Source: Pseudomonas yamanorum (GTDB lineage Bacteria; Pseudomonadota; Gammaproteobacteria; Pseudomonadales; Pseudomonadaceae). Taken from it: DNA of 64,000 nt. Shown here piece after piece: positions 56,411 to 64,000 of the stretch. The stretch is from NCBI RefSeq assembly GCF_900105735.1, contig NZ_LT629793.1, forward strand, positions 5,456,001-5,520,000. Direction: 5' to 3'. Below the pieces are notes generated by a model that saw nothing but the letters and a program-made list of their open reading frames with translations, ran no database searches and was not told the DNA's origin. The number at the start of each line of letters is the position of its first letter. The first letter of the stretch is position 1. Both the position numbers and the translations under genes were made by a program.

Positions 56411-57151
56411 ATGAAACAGCATCGGTTGGCGGCGGCGGTGGCCCTGGTTAGCCTGGTACTTGCGGGTTGTGATTCGCAAACCAGCGTAGAGCTGAAAACC
56501 CCGGCGCAAAAAGCTTCCTACGGTATCGGCCTGAACATGGGCAAAAGCCTTGCTCAAGAAGGCATGGATGACCTGGACTCCAAAGCGGTAGCCCAAGGCA
56601 TCGAAGATGCCGTCGGCAAGAAAGAACAGAAGCTGAAAGACGACGAGCTGGTCGAAGCCTTCGCCGCACTGCAAAAACGTGCTGAAGAGCGTATGGCCAA
56701 GATGAGCGAAGAGTCGGCAACCGCCGGCAAGAAATTCCTCGAAGAAAACGCCAAGAAAGACGGCGTTGTCACCACCGCTTCCGGTCTGCAATACAAGATC
56801 GTGAAGAAAGCGGACGGTGCTCAACCCAAGCCTACCGACGTAGTGACTGTTCACTACACCGGCAAGCTCACCAACGGCACCACCTTTGACAGCTCCGTGG
56901 ATCGCGGCAGCCCGATTGACCTGCCGGTCAGCGGCGTGATTCCAGGTTGGGTCGAAGGCCTGCAACTGATGCACGTTGGCGAGAAGGTCGAGTTGTACAT
57001 CCCGTCCGACCTGGCCTACGGCGCGCAGAGTCCGAGCCCGGCGATTCCAGCCAACTCCGTGCTGGTATTCGACCTGGAACTGCTGGCCATCAAGGACCCG
57101 TCCAAGGCAGACGCTCCTGACGCACCGGCGGCTCCTGCTGCCAAGAAGTAA
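56411..57151 (+). CDS. FKBP-type peptidyl-prolyl isomerase lipoprotein
   Basis: This 246-residue lipoprotein has a lipobox LVLAGC with lipidated Cys20, a helical FKBP_N dimerisation domain (about 30-125) and a C-terminal FKBP domain (VVTVHYTGKLTNGTTFDSS, GVIPGWVEGLQLMHVGEK). It resembles FkpA/Mip and acts as a periplasmic foldase. The tail is Ala/Pro/Lys-rich. AAGGA precedes the ATG. By memory of gene order it corresponds to PA3262. Confidence 0.93.
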   Translation: MKQHRLAAAVALVSLVLAGCDSQTSVELKTPAQKASYGIGLNMGKSLAQEGMDDLDSKAVAQGIEDAVGKKEQKLKDDELVEAFAALQKRAEERMAKMSEESATAGKKFLEENAKKDGVVTTASGLQYKIVKKADGAQPKPTDVVTVHYTGKLTNGTTFDSSVDRGSPIDLPVSGVIPGWVEGLQLMHVGEKVELYIPSDLAYGAQSPSPAIPANSVLVFDLELLAIKDPSKADAPDAPAAPAAKK

Positions 57152-57166
57152 TCAGCGCCTGAACAC

Positions 57167-57195
57167 ACAACGCCCCGTCTCGACGGGGCGTTGTT
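57167..57195 (+). terminator. Terminator after the FKBP gene
   Basis: ACAACGCCCCGTC and GACGGGGCGTTGT form a 13-bp stem with a two-base loop, followed by TGTTTC. The T-run is interrupted, so strength is uncertain. Confidence 0.75.
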
Positions 57196-57209
57196 GTTTC
57201 TGGCCTGCG

Positions 57210-57366
57210 CGATCGTTCCCGCGCTCTGCGATCATTCCCACGCTCTGCGTGGGAATGCATCCCGTGACGCTCTGCGTCACCATTGCGCATTGCTCAAGCC
57301 TTGCGCTAACAGCAAGCGCGGAGCGCCACAGGCGGCATTCCCACGCAGAGCGTGGGAACGATCAGT
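57210..57366. repeat. Palindromic intergenic repeat (third family)
   Basis: ATTCCCACGCTCTGCGTGGG (57234-57253) is a self-complementary unit, preceded by a degenerate copy (TTCCCGCGCTCTGCG) and followed by an inverted copy near 57337-57357. The 157-bp block is a composite of inverted units typical of Pseudomonas intergenic palindromes. The next 190 bp up to 57557 show no gene or repeat. Confidence 0.75.
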
Positions 57367-57557
57367 TGAATCCAGGCCAAATTCAACCGAACCCATGCGG
57401 GCTAGAGCAGTCTGATAAAAGACCCGAGCACGGGTAGACGCAGATAATCTCCAAGTCAATGAATTCTTGGGTTTTTTTTATGTGCGCAAAAAACGCCCGA
57501 TCTGACTGTAGGCCTTGTATTACGTGGCTTTCAGCCTGGAAAATAGGCTCTGTTCAC

Positions 57558-57588
57558 AAGGTTATCCACAATTTGTGTGGATAACCTT
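57558..57588. promoter_or_regulatory. Inverted pair of perfect DnaA boxes in a 13-bp-arm palindrome
   Basis: AAGGTTATCCACA (57558-57570), loop ATTTG and TGTGGATAACCTT (57576-57588) form a perfect inverted repeat. Each arm contains TTATCCACA, the DnaA-box consensus. It lies 26 nt before the YkvA-type gene. It may bind DnaA, or it may only form a leader hairpin (T-run TTTT follows). Confidence 0.55.
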
Positions 57589-57614
57589 TTCTGTCGCCCG
57601 GAACTGGAGTGATG

Positions 57615-58070
57615 ATGAAAGCGCCGTTTAATTTCACCCGCTTCCTGCCCATGGCTGCTCGCCTGCTGGGCCGTGGGCGCTTGCCGACGTTGCTGTTCGC
57701 GGTGGCCGCCAAAGGCTCGAGCCAGGGCAGCCGGCTGGGCAAGCTCAAGGACGACCTCAAGCTGCTCCAGGTCTTGTGCCTGGCCTACTGGCGCGGCGAA
57801 TACCGGGCCATCAGCCCCAAGGCACTGATTTCGGTGGTGGCGGGGCTGATGTACTTCCTGAGCCCGATTGACGCAATCCCGGACTTTATCCCGGTATTGG
57901 GCATGCTCGACGACATTGCCGTGCTTGCATGGGTCATGAAGACCCTGGACGGCGAACTGAGCGCTTTTCGCGCCTGGCGCGAGCGTCAGGCCCCCGAGAA
58001 GCTCGCAGTGGTTGAGCGCCTGCCAGCGACGCCTCTGTTGCTGACGCAGGAACACCTGAAAAAAAACTGA
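57615..58070 (+). CDS. YkvA-family (DUF1232) membrane protein
   Basis: This 151-residue protein has the DUF1232 core YFLSPIDAIPDFIPVLGMLDDIAVL, a hydrophobic hairpin at about 75-110 and charged ends. The family has no firm function; members occur beside stress and toxin genes. Three overlapping starts exist (57609, 57612, 57615); the last gives the best spacing from GGAG. Confidence 0.85.
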   Translation: MKAPFNFTRFLPMAARLLGRGRLPTLLFAVAAKGSSQGSRLGKLKDDLKLLQVLCLAYWRGEYRAISPKALISVVAGLMYFLSPIDAIPDFIPVLGMLDDIAVLAWVMKTLDGELSAFRAWRERQAPEKLAVVERLPATPLLLTQEHLKKN

Positions 58071-58130
58071 ACCTTGCGAATATCCCCCTGCGCTCTTTGT
58101 GGCTGTTAGGATTACACTCCTAAGGAAAGT

Positions 58131-58145
58131 ACTTACGAAGTAAGT
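58131..58145. promoter_or_regulatory. Candidate operator of the XRE operon
   Basis: ACTTAC-GAA-GTAAGT is a perfect inverted repeat with 6-bp arms, 23 nt before the XRE start, embedded in a larger weak dyad (GGATTAC and GTGATCC). The place fits autoregulation by the XRE protein. Confidence 0.55.
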
Positions 58146-58167
58146 GTTGTGATCCTACGGGGCAGTC

Positions 58168-58506
58168 ATGGATATTCAGATAATTACAAAGGATGGCGAA
58201 CCCGAGTATGCGGTTCTGCCTTGGGCTCAGTATCAGGCGCTGTTAAAAGCCGCCGGTCAGCAGCAGCCGACATCTCCTGCTTCGAACATTCGCCAAGCCA
58301 CCGCCGAACCGGATCTGCGCCCCCTGGAGCAGCTGCGAAGCCTGCGCGAGGCCAAGGGCCTGGCCATCGAGGCTTTGGCGCGCACAGTGGGCATCAGCCC
58401 GTCTTACCTGGGCTTGATTGAAAGTGGTGAACGCCAGCCGGACGCAGCCATCCGCCGCAGCCTGGCTTGGGAATTGGGCGTCGCAGGTTGGAGGGACGAA
58501 ACGTGA
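58168..58506 (+). CDS. XRE-type helix-turn-helix regulator with Phd-like N-terminus
   Basis: This 112-residue protein has an N-terminus (IQIITKDGEPEYAVLPWAQY) resembling Phd/YefM or HigA-type antitoxins, and the C-terminal half (about 50-105) is an XRE helix-turn-helix (LRSLREAKGLAIEALARTVG, SPSYLGLIESGER). It heads a three-gene operon with overlapping ends. An antitoxin-like or repressor role is plausible, but no toxin is recognisable next to it. Confidence 0.85.
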   Translation: MDIQIITKDGEPEYAVLPWAQYQALLKAAGQQQPTSPASNIRQATAEPDLRPLEQLRSLREAKGLAIEALARTVGISPSYLGLIESGERQPDAAIRRSLAWELGVAGWRDET

Positions 58507-58874
58507 GCGTACGCATCAGCCGTCAGCATTGGGATGGGTTAATCAACGAGCTGGACCAGGCGCGCCGACAGCGCCACCTCTTGACCTACCGCGCGTTGCT
58601 GGAGCGCCTGCAATTTCCCACGCCGGCGATGCAAACCCTGACGGCCGCGCTGGAACACCTGGCAGCGCTGGATGCCAAGGCCGACCAGCCGCTGCGCAGT
58701 TCCCTGGTGATCAGCCAGGGCGCCAGCCGCCTGCCACGTACCGGCTTCTTTGAATGTGTGGAGCGTCTTGGACGTTTCTGCGGGCCGTCCGATGGCGTGG
58801 CCGCAGCGTCGTGGCACGCATCGGAAGTGGTGCGCGTGTTTGAGTACGATTATCCCGAGTCAGCGGAGGCTTAG
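58503..58874 (+). CDS. Conserved hypothetical protein in the XRE operon
   Basis: This 123-residue protein, not recognised, starts at GTG 58503 after GGAGG (8 nt) and overlaps the XRE stop by 4 nt. It is Leu/Arg/His-rich and helical in the first 70 residues (WDGLINELDQARRQRHLL), with a C-terminal part ending VVRVFEYDYPESAEA. There is no signal peptide. Tight coupling with the XRE gene suggests a partner protein. By memory of gene order it sits in the PA3260/PA3261 region. Confidence 0.7.
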   Translation: MSVRISRQHWDGLINELDQARRQRHLLTYRALLERLQFPTPAMQTLTAALEHLAALDAKADQPLRSSLVISQGASRLPRTGFFECVERLGRFCGPSDGVAAASWHASEVVRVFEYDYPESAEA

Positions 58875-59260
58875 TGTTTTGGAAGCTTAAGGCGTATGTC
58901 AGTTATTGGCTGGCGCGCAAATTGTTTCATTGGTCCTGGTTCATGCGACAGCCGCGTGGCTGGCAATGGCTTGAAGGCCAGTTCGCACGCATGGCCAATC
59001 TGGGGGACGTAGGGGCCCAGAGTTTCTACGGACATATCCTGACGTTTCGCGGCAAGGGCCTTGGCGCTCGCGAAGAGGGCGTGCGGCTGTTGCGGCTTGC
59101 GGCCCAGGCCGGAGATGGCAAGGCGGCCTACCAGATTGGGGTGTTGAGCCTCGCGGGCAGCCTTGGCAAGGCGCCGGATCCGCTGGAAGCGGCACGCTGG
59201 TGGAAAATCGCCGCCCGGGCCGGGCACCCGTTGGCGCAGATGCGTCTGGAACAACTCTGA
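58874..59260 (+). CDS. SEL1-repeat-like protein
   Basis: This 128-residue protein contains about two SEL1/TPR-like repeats (LGDVGAQSFYGHILTFRGKG, AGDGKAAYQIGVLSLAGSLG) with a final AARAGHPLAQMRLEQL. A hydrophobic aromatic N-terminus (YVSYWLARKLFHWSWF) may be a membrane anchor. GTG 58874 overlaps the preceding stop (TAGTG) with GGAGG upstream, so it is the third gene of the operon. A scaffold role is typical of the family. Confidence 0.8.
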   Translation: MFWKLKAYVSYWLARKLFHWSWFMRQPRGWQWLEGQFARMANLGDVGAQSFYGHILTFRGKGLGAREEGVRLLRLAAQAGDGKAAYQIGVLSLAGSLGKAPDPLEAARWWKIAARAGHPLAQMRLEQL

Positions 59261-59261
59261 T

Positions 59262-61040
59262 CTAGAGCGGCTCCGCTTCTGCCTGGCCCAACTCCAGACT
59301 GTCGATCACATGAATGCTGTAGCCGGCCACGTTCTTCGCGTGGTGCTTGGCTTGCGAGGCCAGTTCTGCCAGTTGGCTGGCATCGAGTTGTCCACAGGCC
59401 TGTGGATACAAATGCACCACGCCGATGGACAGCGACAGCAGCGCAAACTCCTGGCGCACGCCCTGGCGGTTCAGTGCAACGAAACAGCCTGCGTCCAGAT
59501 GCTCGCTGCGATAGAAGCGCCGGCATTGAGTGTGGAAGTCGTCCAGCAACTGGTTGAGTCGCTTGCGCCAATCCTGCGGCCCCAGCACCAGTAAAAAGTC
59601 ATCACCGCCGATATGCCCGACAAAGTCGCGGCTGGGGTCTACCCGGTCGTTCAGGCATTGCGCCAGGCACAGCAGCACTTCATCGCCCCGGCCATAGCCG
59701 TAGATATCGTTGAATGGCTTGAAACTGTCGATATCCACGTAGCAGATCACTGACTCGCGTTGTTGCTGCAACAACCGCGTCAGGCACTGCTGGATCGGCA
59801 CGTTGCCCGGCAGCAAGGTCAGCGGGTTGGCATAGCGTGCCTGCTGGATTTTCAGCTCGGTAATCAGCTTGAGTACGTCGATCACCCGCCCCAGCCCCAG
59901 GTAATCGCCGTTGAGGGTGATGATGAAATCTTCCTCGATCCGCTGGCGTGCGCGGCTGGTGAGCAGTCGGCTGACTTGCTGCAAGGACTGGCTCAGTTCC
60001 ACCGCGAGGAAGTCATCACTCATCAAGCGGCTGATGGGCTTGCGGGCGAACAGGTCGGTGGCGAACGGCTTGAGCAGGGCGTCCGACAGCGAGTGCCGGT
60101 GCACGATGCCGATTGGATGGCCACGCTCATCCAGCACCGCCAGGGAATTGAGGTTGGCCTGGCGGCGGAAGGCTTCCAGCACCTGCGCCGTGGCGGTGTG
60201 CTGGCCCACGGCCGGTTGTTCGTTGAGCAGGGCGCTGAGGTCGCTGCCTTCGTCGTTCAGTGCGACGTTGGCGCTGTCAGGCTTGGGTAACATCAACCGT
60301 GCTTCCTGCGGCGGGTGTTCCTGGGGGCGGCAGAGCAGGTAGCCCTGCACCAGGTCGACGCCCATTTCCGTGAGCACCGCCAATTCTTCCGGCAGCTCGA
60401 TGCCTTCAGCGATCACCTGGGCCCGGGAGGCCTTGGCGATTTGCAGGATGGAGCCGACAAACTCGCGCTTGAGGGCGTCCTGGTGGATGCCGTCGATAAA
60501 GTGCCGGTCGATCTTCACATAGTCCGGACGCAATTCCGACCACAGCCGCAGGCTGGAATAGCCGGCACCCAGGTCATCCAGAGCAATCGAAAACCCCATG
60601 GCGCGATAGTGATGCAGCGCGGTTTGCAGCAGTTGAAAATCGTCGGTCGGGGTTTGCTCGGTCAGTTCGATCACCACCTGGCTGGGCGGGATGCCAAAGT
60701 CGCTGAGCAGTTGCAGGGTGCGGCCAGGTTGATGGGCGGTTTCCAGCAGGGATTCGGGTGAGACGTTGAGGAACAGCTTGCCTGGCAGTTTTTGTTCGCT
60801 GAACCGCCGGCAGGCGCTTTCCCGGCAGACCATCTCCAGCTCATTGAGGCGCCCGGCGTGGCGGGCCACGGAGAACAGCGCGATAGGGGAGTGCAGCGGG
60901 CTATTGGACGGGCCACGACTGAGGGCCTCGTAACCGACCACGCGTCGCTCGGACAGAGAAATGATCGGCTGGAACAGGCTGTGCAAACTGCCTTGAGCCA
61001 GGATTGAGCCCAATGCATTCAGCTGTTCGGTCATGGTCAT
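59262..61040 (-). CDS. EAL-CBS-GGDEF cyclic-di-GMP protein
   Basis: This 592-residue protein has an N-terminal EAL domain (about 8-245) with YEALSRG, LNVSPESL, IALDDLGAGYSS and VIAEGIE, then paired CBS motifs (about 265-390), then a GGDEF domain (about 405-570) with catalytic-site GGDDF. The EAL motifs look complete and should allow c-di-GMP hydrolysis; GGDDF is a tolerated variant of the cyclase site. CBS pairs usually bind adenine nucleotides, so energy-state control is likely. The start ATG 61040 has a weak ribosome site. It corresponds by order to PA3258. Confidence 0.92.
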   Translation of the reverse strand: MTMTEQLNALGSILAQGSLHSLFQPIISLSERRVVGYEALSRGPSNSPLHSPIALFSVARHAGRLNELEMVCRESACRRFSEQKLPGKLFLNVSPESLLETAHQPGRTLQLLSDFGIPPSQVVIELTEQTPTDDFQLLQTALHHYRAMGFSIALDDLGAGYSSLRLWSELRPDYVKIDRHFIDGIHQDALKREFVGSILQIAKASRAQVIAEGIELPEELAVLTEMGVDLVQGYLLCRPQEHPPQEARLMLPKPDSANVALNDEGSDLSALLNEQPAVGQHTATAQVLEAFRRQANLNSLAVLDERGHPIGIVHRHSLSDALLKPFATDLFARKPISRLMSDDFLAVELSQSLQQVSRLLTSRARQRIEEDFIITLNGDYLGLGRVIDVLKLITELKIQQARYANPLTLLPGNVPIQQCLTRLLQQQRESVICYVDIDSFKPFNDIYGYGRGDEVLLCLAQCLNDRVDPSRDFVGHIGGDDFLLVLGPQDWRKRLNQLLDDFHTQCRRFYRSEHLDAGCFVALNRQGVRQEFALLSLSIGVVHLYPQACGQLDASQLAELASQAKHHAKNVAGYSIHVIDSLELGQAEAEPL

Positions 61041-61055
61041 GATTTTCTCGGGTCG

Positions 61056-61086
61056 AAAAAAAAGGACCTGCTTGGGCAGGTCCTTC
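61056..61086 (-). terminator. Terminator of prc
   Basis: On the minus strand AAGGACCTGC-CCAA-GCAGGTCCTT is followed by a run of T, directly behind the protease gene and just upstream of the EAL protein start. Confidence 0.92.
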
Positions 61087-61152
61087 ATTTCACGACAGAA
61101 TGATGTCTATTTGATGACACTCCGGAGAGCGTTCACATTAAATTGCCATCAT

Positions 61153-63234
61153 TTACTGCTTGGCCACCGTCTTACTGATTTTCAAGTAGTCCAGCAGGAT
61201 GCGCCCGGTCTCGCTCAGGTAGGCATCATCTTCCGGCTTGGTTTTATCAGGCTCGGCGGCGATCGCGTCTTCGTCTTCTTTCTTCAGTTCCTTGAGCGGG
61301 GCTTCGCCTTTGGCCTTGCGGCGGGCGTTCTCCAGCACCAGTTGCTGATTCTCGATGTCGGTGTGCTGCGCACGACGGTCGGCTTCGTTGAGGCTGACGG
61401 TTTTCTCTTCCATCAACTTCTTGGCCAGGGCCAGCTTGTCGCGGATAAAGATGAACTCGGCATCCTTGGCGGAGCGGGCTTCGTGATCAGCTTTCAGCTG
61501 TGCGATGTACGGTTTGAACGGGTCTACCGCAGGCTTGATCGCAGGGCGGATGGTGTCCCACGGCATGGCCTCAGGCAGTGCGCTCTCGCCGATTTCCTTG
61601 GTGTCGATGATCGACGGGAAATCGACATCCGGCAGTACGCCCTGATGCTGGGTGCTCTGCCCGGAAACCCGGTAGAACTTGGCCAGGGTCAGTTTCAGCT
61701 CGCCATGGTTCAGCGGCTGGATGGTCTGCACGGTACCTTTGCCGAAGGTCTGGCCGCCGATGATCAGCGCACGGTGATAGTCCTGCATCGCGCCGGCAAA
61801 AATCTCCGAGGCGGATGCCGAGAGGCGGTTGACCAGCAACGCCATCGGCCCTTTGTAGAAGGCACCCGGGTTCTCGTCTTCCAGCACGTCCACACGGCCG
61901 TCGGCGTTACGCACCAGTACGGTCGGACCCTTGTCGATAAACAGGCTGGTCAGCTCGGTGGCTTCCTGCAGGGAGCCGCCGCCGTTGTTGCGCAGGTCGA
62001 TGACCACGCCGTCGACTTTTTCCTTCTGCAGTTCTGTCAGGATTTTCTTAACGTCGCGGGTGGTGCTCTTGTAGTCCGGATCACCGGCGCGGAACGCTTT
62101 GAAGTCCAGGTAGAACGCCGGGATCACCACCACGCCCAGCTTGTAGTCCTTGCCATCCTGCTTGAGGTTGAGGACTTGCTTCTGGACGGCCTGATCTTCG
62201 AGCTTCACCGCTTCACGGGTGATGGACACGATCTTGCTGGTCTGGTCGTTCGGTGCGTTGGTGTGCGGAATCACTTCCAGGCGCACCACGCTGCCTTTCG
62301 GCCCGCGGATCAGCTTGACCACTTCATCCAGACGCCAGCCGACCACATCGACCATCTCTTTGTCGGCCTGGGCCACACCGATGATCTTGTCGGCCGGAGC
62401 AACCTGTTTGGTCTTGTCGGCCGGACCTGCCGGCACCAGACGTACGATTTTCACCTGGTCGTTATCGCTTTGCAGGACGGCACCGATGCCTTCCAGCGAC
62501 AGACTCATGTTGATATCGAAATTTTCCGCGTTATCTGGCGACAGATAATTGGTGTGCGGGTCGTAGGACATCGCGAAGGTGTTGATGTAGGCCTGGAAGA
62601 TATCTTCGGCACGGGTCTGGTCCAGACGTGCCAGCTGATTCTTGTAGCGCTTGGTCAACAGTTCCTGAATGGCCTTCGGGTCTTTGCCTGAGATCTTGTA
62701 GCGCAGGACCTCATCCTTGACGCGTTTGCGCCACAGGTCGTCCAGTTCGGCTTCGGTGGTCAGCCAAGGAGCGTCCTTGCGGTCAACCAGCAAGGTCTCT
62801 TTCTTGGTGAAGTCAAACTGGTCGACGCCCTTGTTCAGCTCACCAATGGCGAAGTCCAGACGCGCTTTGACGCGGTCCAGGTAACGCTTGTAGATGGTGA
62901 AGCCGGGCTGCAAATCACCGCTCTTGAGGAAGTCGTCGAACTGCGTCTTCCACTTGTCGAACTCGGTGATGTCGCTGGCCAGGAAATAGCTGCGCGAGGG
63001 ATCCAACAGCTTGAGGTAGCTGTCGTAAATGATCACCGAGCGAGCGTCGTCCAGCGGCGGCTTGCTGTAATGGTGGCGCTTGAGCAACTCAACGACGTTA
63101 AGGCTGGCAATCACCTCATCGCGATCAGGCTGAAGATTGTCCCAGCTGTTGGCTGCGAACGTATTGCTCGATAGCGGCAGAAGGCCGATACCAATAAAAA
63201 GAGCGAGGGCGGTGCTGGGGAACAGATGCTTCAT
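61153..63234 (-). CDS. prc: Carboxy-terminal processing (tail-specific) protease
   Basis: This 693-residue periplasmic S41 protease has a signal peptide (MKHLFPSTALALFIGIG to about residue 27), an N-terminal helical DUF3340-like region, a PDZ domain and the serine-lysine dyad in LSASASEIFAG and GQTFGKGTVQ. It corresponds to Prc/AlgO of P. aeruginosa, which degrades the anti-sigma factor MucA and other tagged periplasmic proteins. ATG 63234 gives a proper signal peptide; 63267 is in frame but adds a charged leader. Confidence 0.94.
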   Translation of the reverse strand: MKHLFPSTALALFIGIGLLPLSSNTFAANSWDNLQPDRDEVIASLNVVELLKRHHYSKPPLDDARSVIIYDSYLKLLDPSRSYFLASDITEFDKWKTQFDDFLKSGDLQPGFTIYKRYLDRVKARLDFAIGELNKGVDQFDFTKKETLLVDRKDAPWLTTEAELDDLWRKRVKDEVLRYKISGKDPKAIQELLTKRYKNQLARLDQTRAEDIFQAYINTFAMSYDPHTNYLSPDNAENFDINMSLSLEGIGAVLQSDNDQVKIVRLVPAGPADKTKQVAPADKIIGVAQADKEMVDVVGWRLDEVVKLIRGPKGSVVRLEVIPHTNAPNDQTSKIVSITREAVKLEDQAVQKQVLNLKQDGKDYKLGVVVIPAFYLDFKAFRAGDPDYKSTTRDVKKILTELQKEKVDGVVIDLRNNGGGSLQEATELTSLFIDKGPTVLVRNADGRVDVLEDENPGAFYKGPMALLVNRLSASASEIFAGAMQDYHRALIIGGQTFGKGTVQTIQPLNHGELKLTLAKFYRVSGQSTQHQGVLPDVDFPSIIDTKEIGESALPEAMPWDTIRPAIKPAVDPFKPYIAQLKADHEARSAKDAEFIFIRDKLALAKKLMEEKTVSLNEADRRAQHTDIENQQLVLENARRKAKGEAPLKELKKEDEDAIAAEPDKTKPEDDAYLSETGRILLDYLKISKTVAKQ

Positions 63235-63372
63235 GCTGATTCGACGCGGGGGCAATTGATAACGCATATTAGGCCGTCTTTGAAGTCGCCGGTTCCATAT
63301 GGGCCGGTCGCATAATGCAAAAAGCCCGGCGCTACAGCAACGGGCTCAGTCCAGACTCACTATGGAGGCACT

Positions 63373-64000
63373 GTGAAAGCATTGCAAGGCGTTGAAGGTC
63401 ATGTGGAGTGGCAAGACGAGCCGAGTCCTACATGTGATGTAGGCCAAGTTCGCATTCGTGTGGCGGCTGCGGGCTTGAATCGGGCGGATTTATTACAGCG
63501 TTCAGGGCTCTATCCACCGCCTCCTGGCGCCAGTCAGGTGTTGGGCCTGGAGTGTTCCGGGGTGATCAGCGAAGTCGGCGCTGGTTCGTCGTGGCAGGTG
63601 GGTGATCGTGTTTGCGCCTTGCTGGCTGGCGGTGGGATGGCTGAAGAAGTGGTGGTGGATGCGCGGCATGTGCTGCCGGTGCCGGAGGGTGTGTCCCTGG
63701 TGGAAGCGGCCGGGTTGCCCGAGGTGTACAGCACTGCGTGGCTGAATCTGTTCCAGCTGGCGGGCCTCAAGCCTGGGGAGAAGGTGCTGTTGCATGCTGG
63801 CGCCAGTGGCGTGGGGTCGGCGGCGATTCAACTGTGCAAGGCGTTTGGTAGCCCGTGTTGGGTCAGTGTGGGGTCGGCGGATCGCTTGGCGTACTGTGAG
63901 GCGCTGGGGGCTCAGGGGGGTGTGGTACGTACTGACGGCATCGAGGGCTTGAGGGATTTTGGACCGTTCGATGTGATTCTTGACCCGGTGGGGGGGAATT
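63373..64000 (+). CDS. NAD(P)H-dependent quinone oxidoreductase, PIG3-type (3' truncated by window)
   Basis: The frame is open to the window end. GTG 63373 follows GGAGG. The visible 209 residues have a zinc-free alcohol-dehydrogenase fold: AAGLNRADLLQRSGLYPPPP, GLECSGVI and the nucleotide-binding LLHAGASGVGSAAIQL. This pattern is typical of PIG3/TP53I3-like quinone oxidoreductases. The neighbourhood (prc, EAL protein) matches PA3256. Confidence 0.9.
   Translation, partial: MKALQGVEGHVEWQDEPSPTCDVGQVRIRVAAAGLNRADLLQRSGLYPPPPGASQVLGLECSGVISEVGAGSSWQVGDRVCALLAGGGMAEEVVVDARHVLPVPEGVSLVEAAGLPEVYSTAWLNLFQLAGLKPGEKVLLHAGASGVGSAAIQLCKAFGSPCWVSVGSADRLAYCEALGAQGGVVRTDGIEGLRDFGPFDVILDPVGGN

Noticed and set aside
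63300..63350. Terminator-like hairpin AGCCCG/CGGGCT before the quinone oxidoreductase gene
   Set aside because: The stem is only six bases with a 12-nt loop and no T-run, so it is weak evidence for a terminator.

Overview
The window looks like chromosome of a fluorescent Pseudomonas (P. fluorescens group). The support is high-GC coding with G/C-rich third positions, many interspersed REP palindromes with the core GAGCGGGCTTGCTCGCGA, FpvA/FecIR-type iron signalling, kdpFABCDE, rdgC, fadE, a prc/algO-type protease, and gene orders that match, from memory, P. aeruginosa PA2811-PA2817 (ABC pair, GST, transglutaminase-like, fadE, PA2817 family) and PA3256-PA3262 (quinone oxidoreductase, prc, EAL/GGDEF, three small genes, FKBP isomerase). 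No replication origin, prophage or CRISPR array is visible.

Layout. 1-4.8 kb: end of a MocR-type regulator, a chemoreceptor, an alpha/beta hydrolase and a membrane-anchored unknown. 5.1-5.6 kb: tandem tRNA-Glu/tRNA-Gly pairs. 5.6-8.2 kb: a LuxR regulator divergent from an orphan polyamine-binding protein and two small genes; a decayed MocR C-terminus follows. 8.5-13.9 kb: minus-strand operon exbD-tonB-receptor-exbB-phospholipase D-like protein. 14-18 kb: acetyltransferase, PhoD phosphatase, AlaX editing protein, LysR. 18-24.3 kb: the fadE/GST/ABC block. 24.3-25.2 kb: an 809-bp gene-free palindrome (copy A). 25-33 kb: TetR/MFS pair, cupin, TDT transporter, MFS-acyltransferase fusion, SugE with a guanidine-II riboswitch, BASS transporter, rdgC. 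33-38 kb: two near-identical tRNA-Val/tRNA-Asp operons bracket a Fur-type sigma/anti-sigma/siderophore-receptor cluster. 38-41.4 kb: aminoglycoside phosphotransferase overlapping a drug-efflux MFS gene, with a divergent LysR. 41.4-49.8 kb: kdpFABCDE plus two small membrane ORFs. 49.9-53.2 kb: copy B of the 809-bp palindrome, split by an IS110-type and an IS481-type element. 53-56 kb: catalase-like protein and di-heme cytochrome c. 56-64 kb: FKBP isomerase, YkvA-type protein, an XRE-led three-gene operon, EAL-CBS-GGDEF protein, prc, and the start of a quinone oxidoreductase.

The strongest unusual signal is at 50.07-51.18 kb. The IS110-type element carries upstream of its recombinase a two-loop structured leader whose loop sequences match both its target (the palindrome arm) and its own ends, as expected for a bridge RNA. 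Both junctions carry a CT core. Removing the two insertion sequences restores copy B to exactly 809 bp, the length of copy A, so the palindrome family appears to be the insertion niche of this element.
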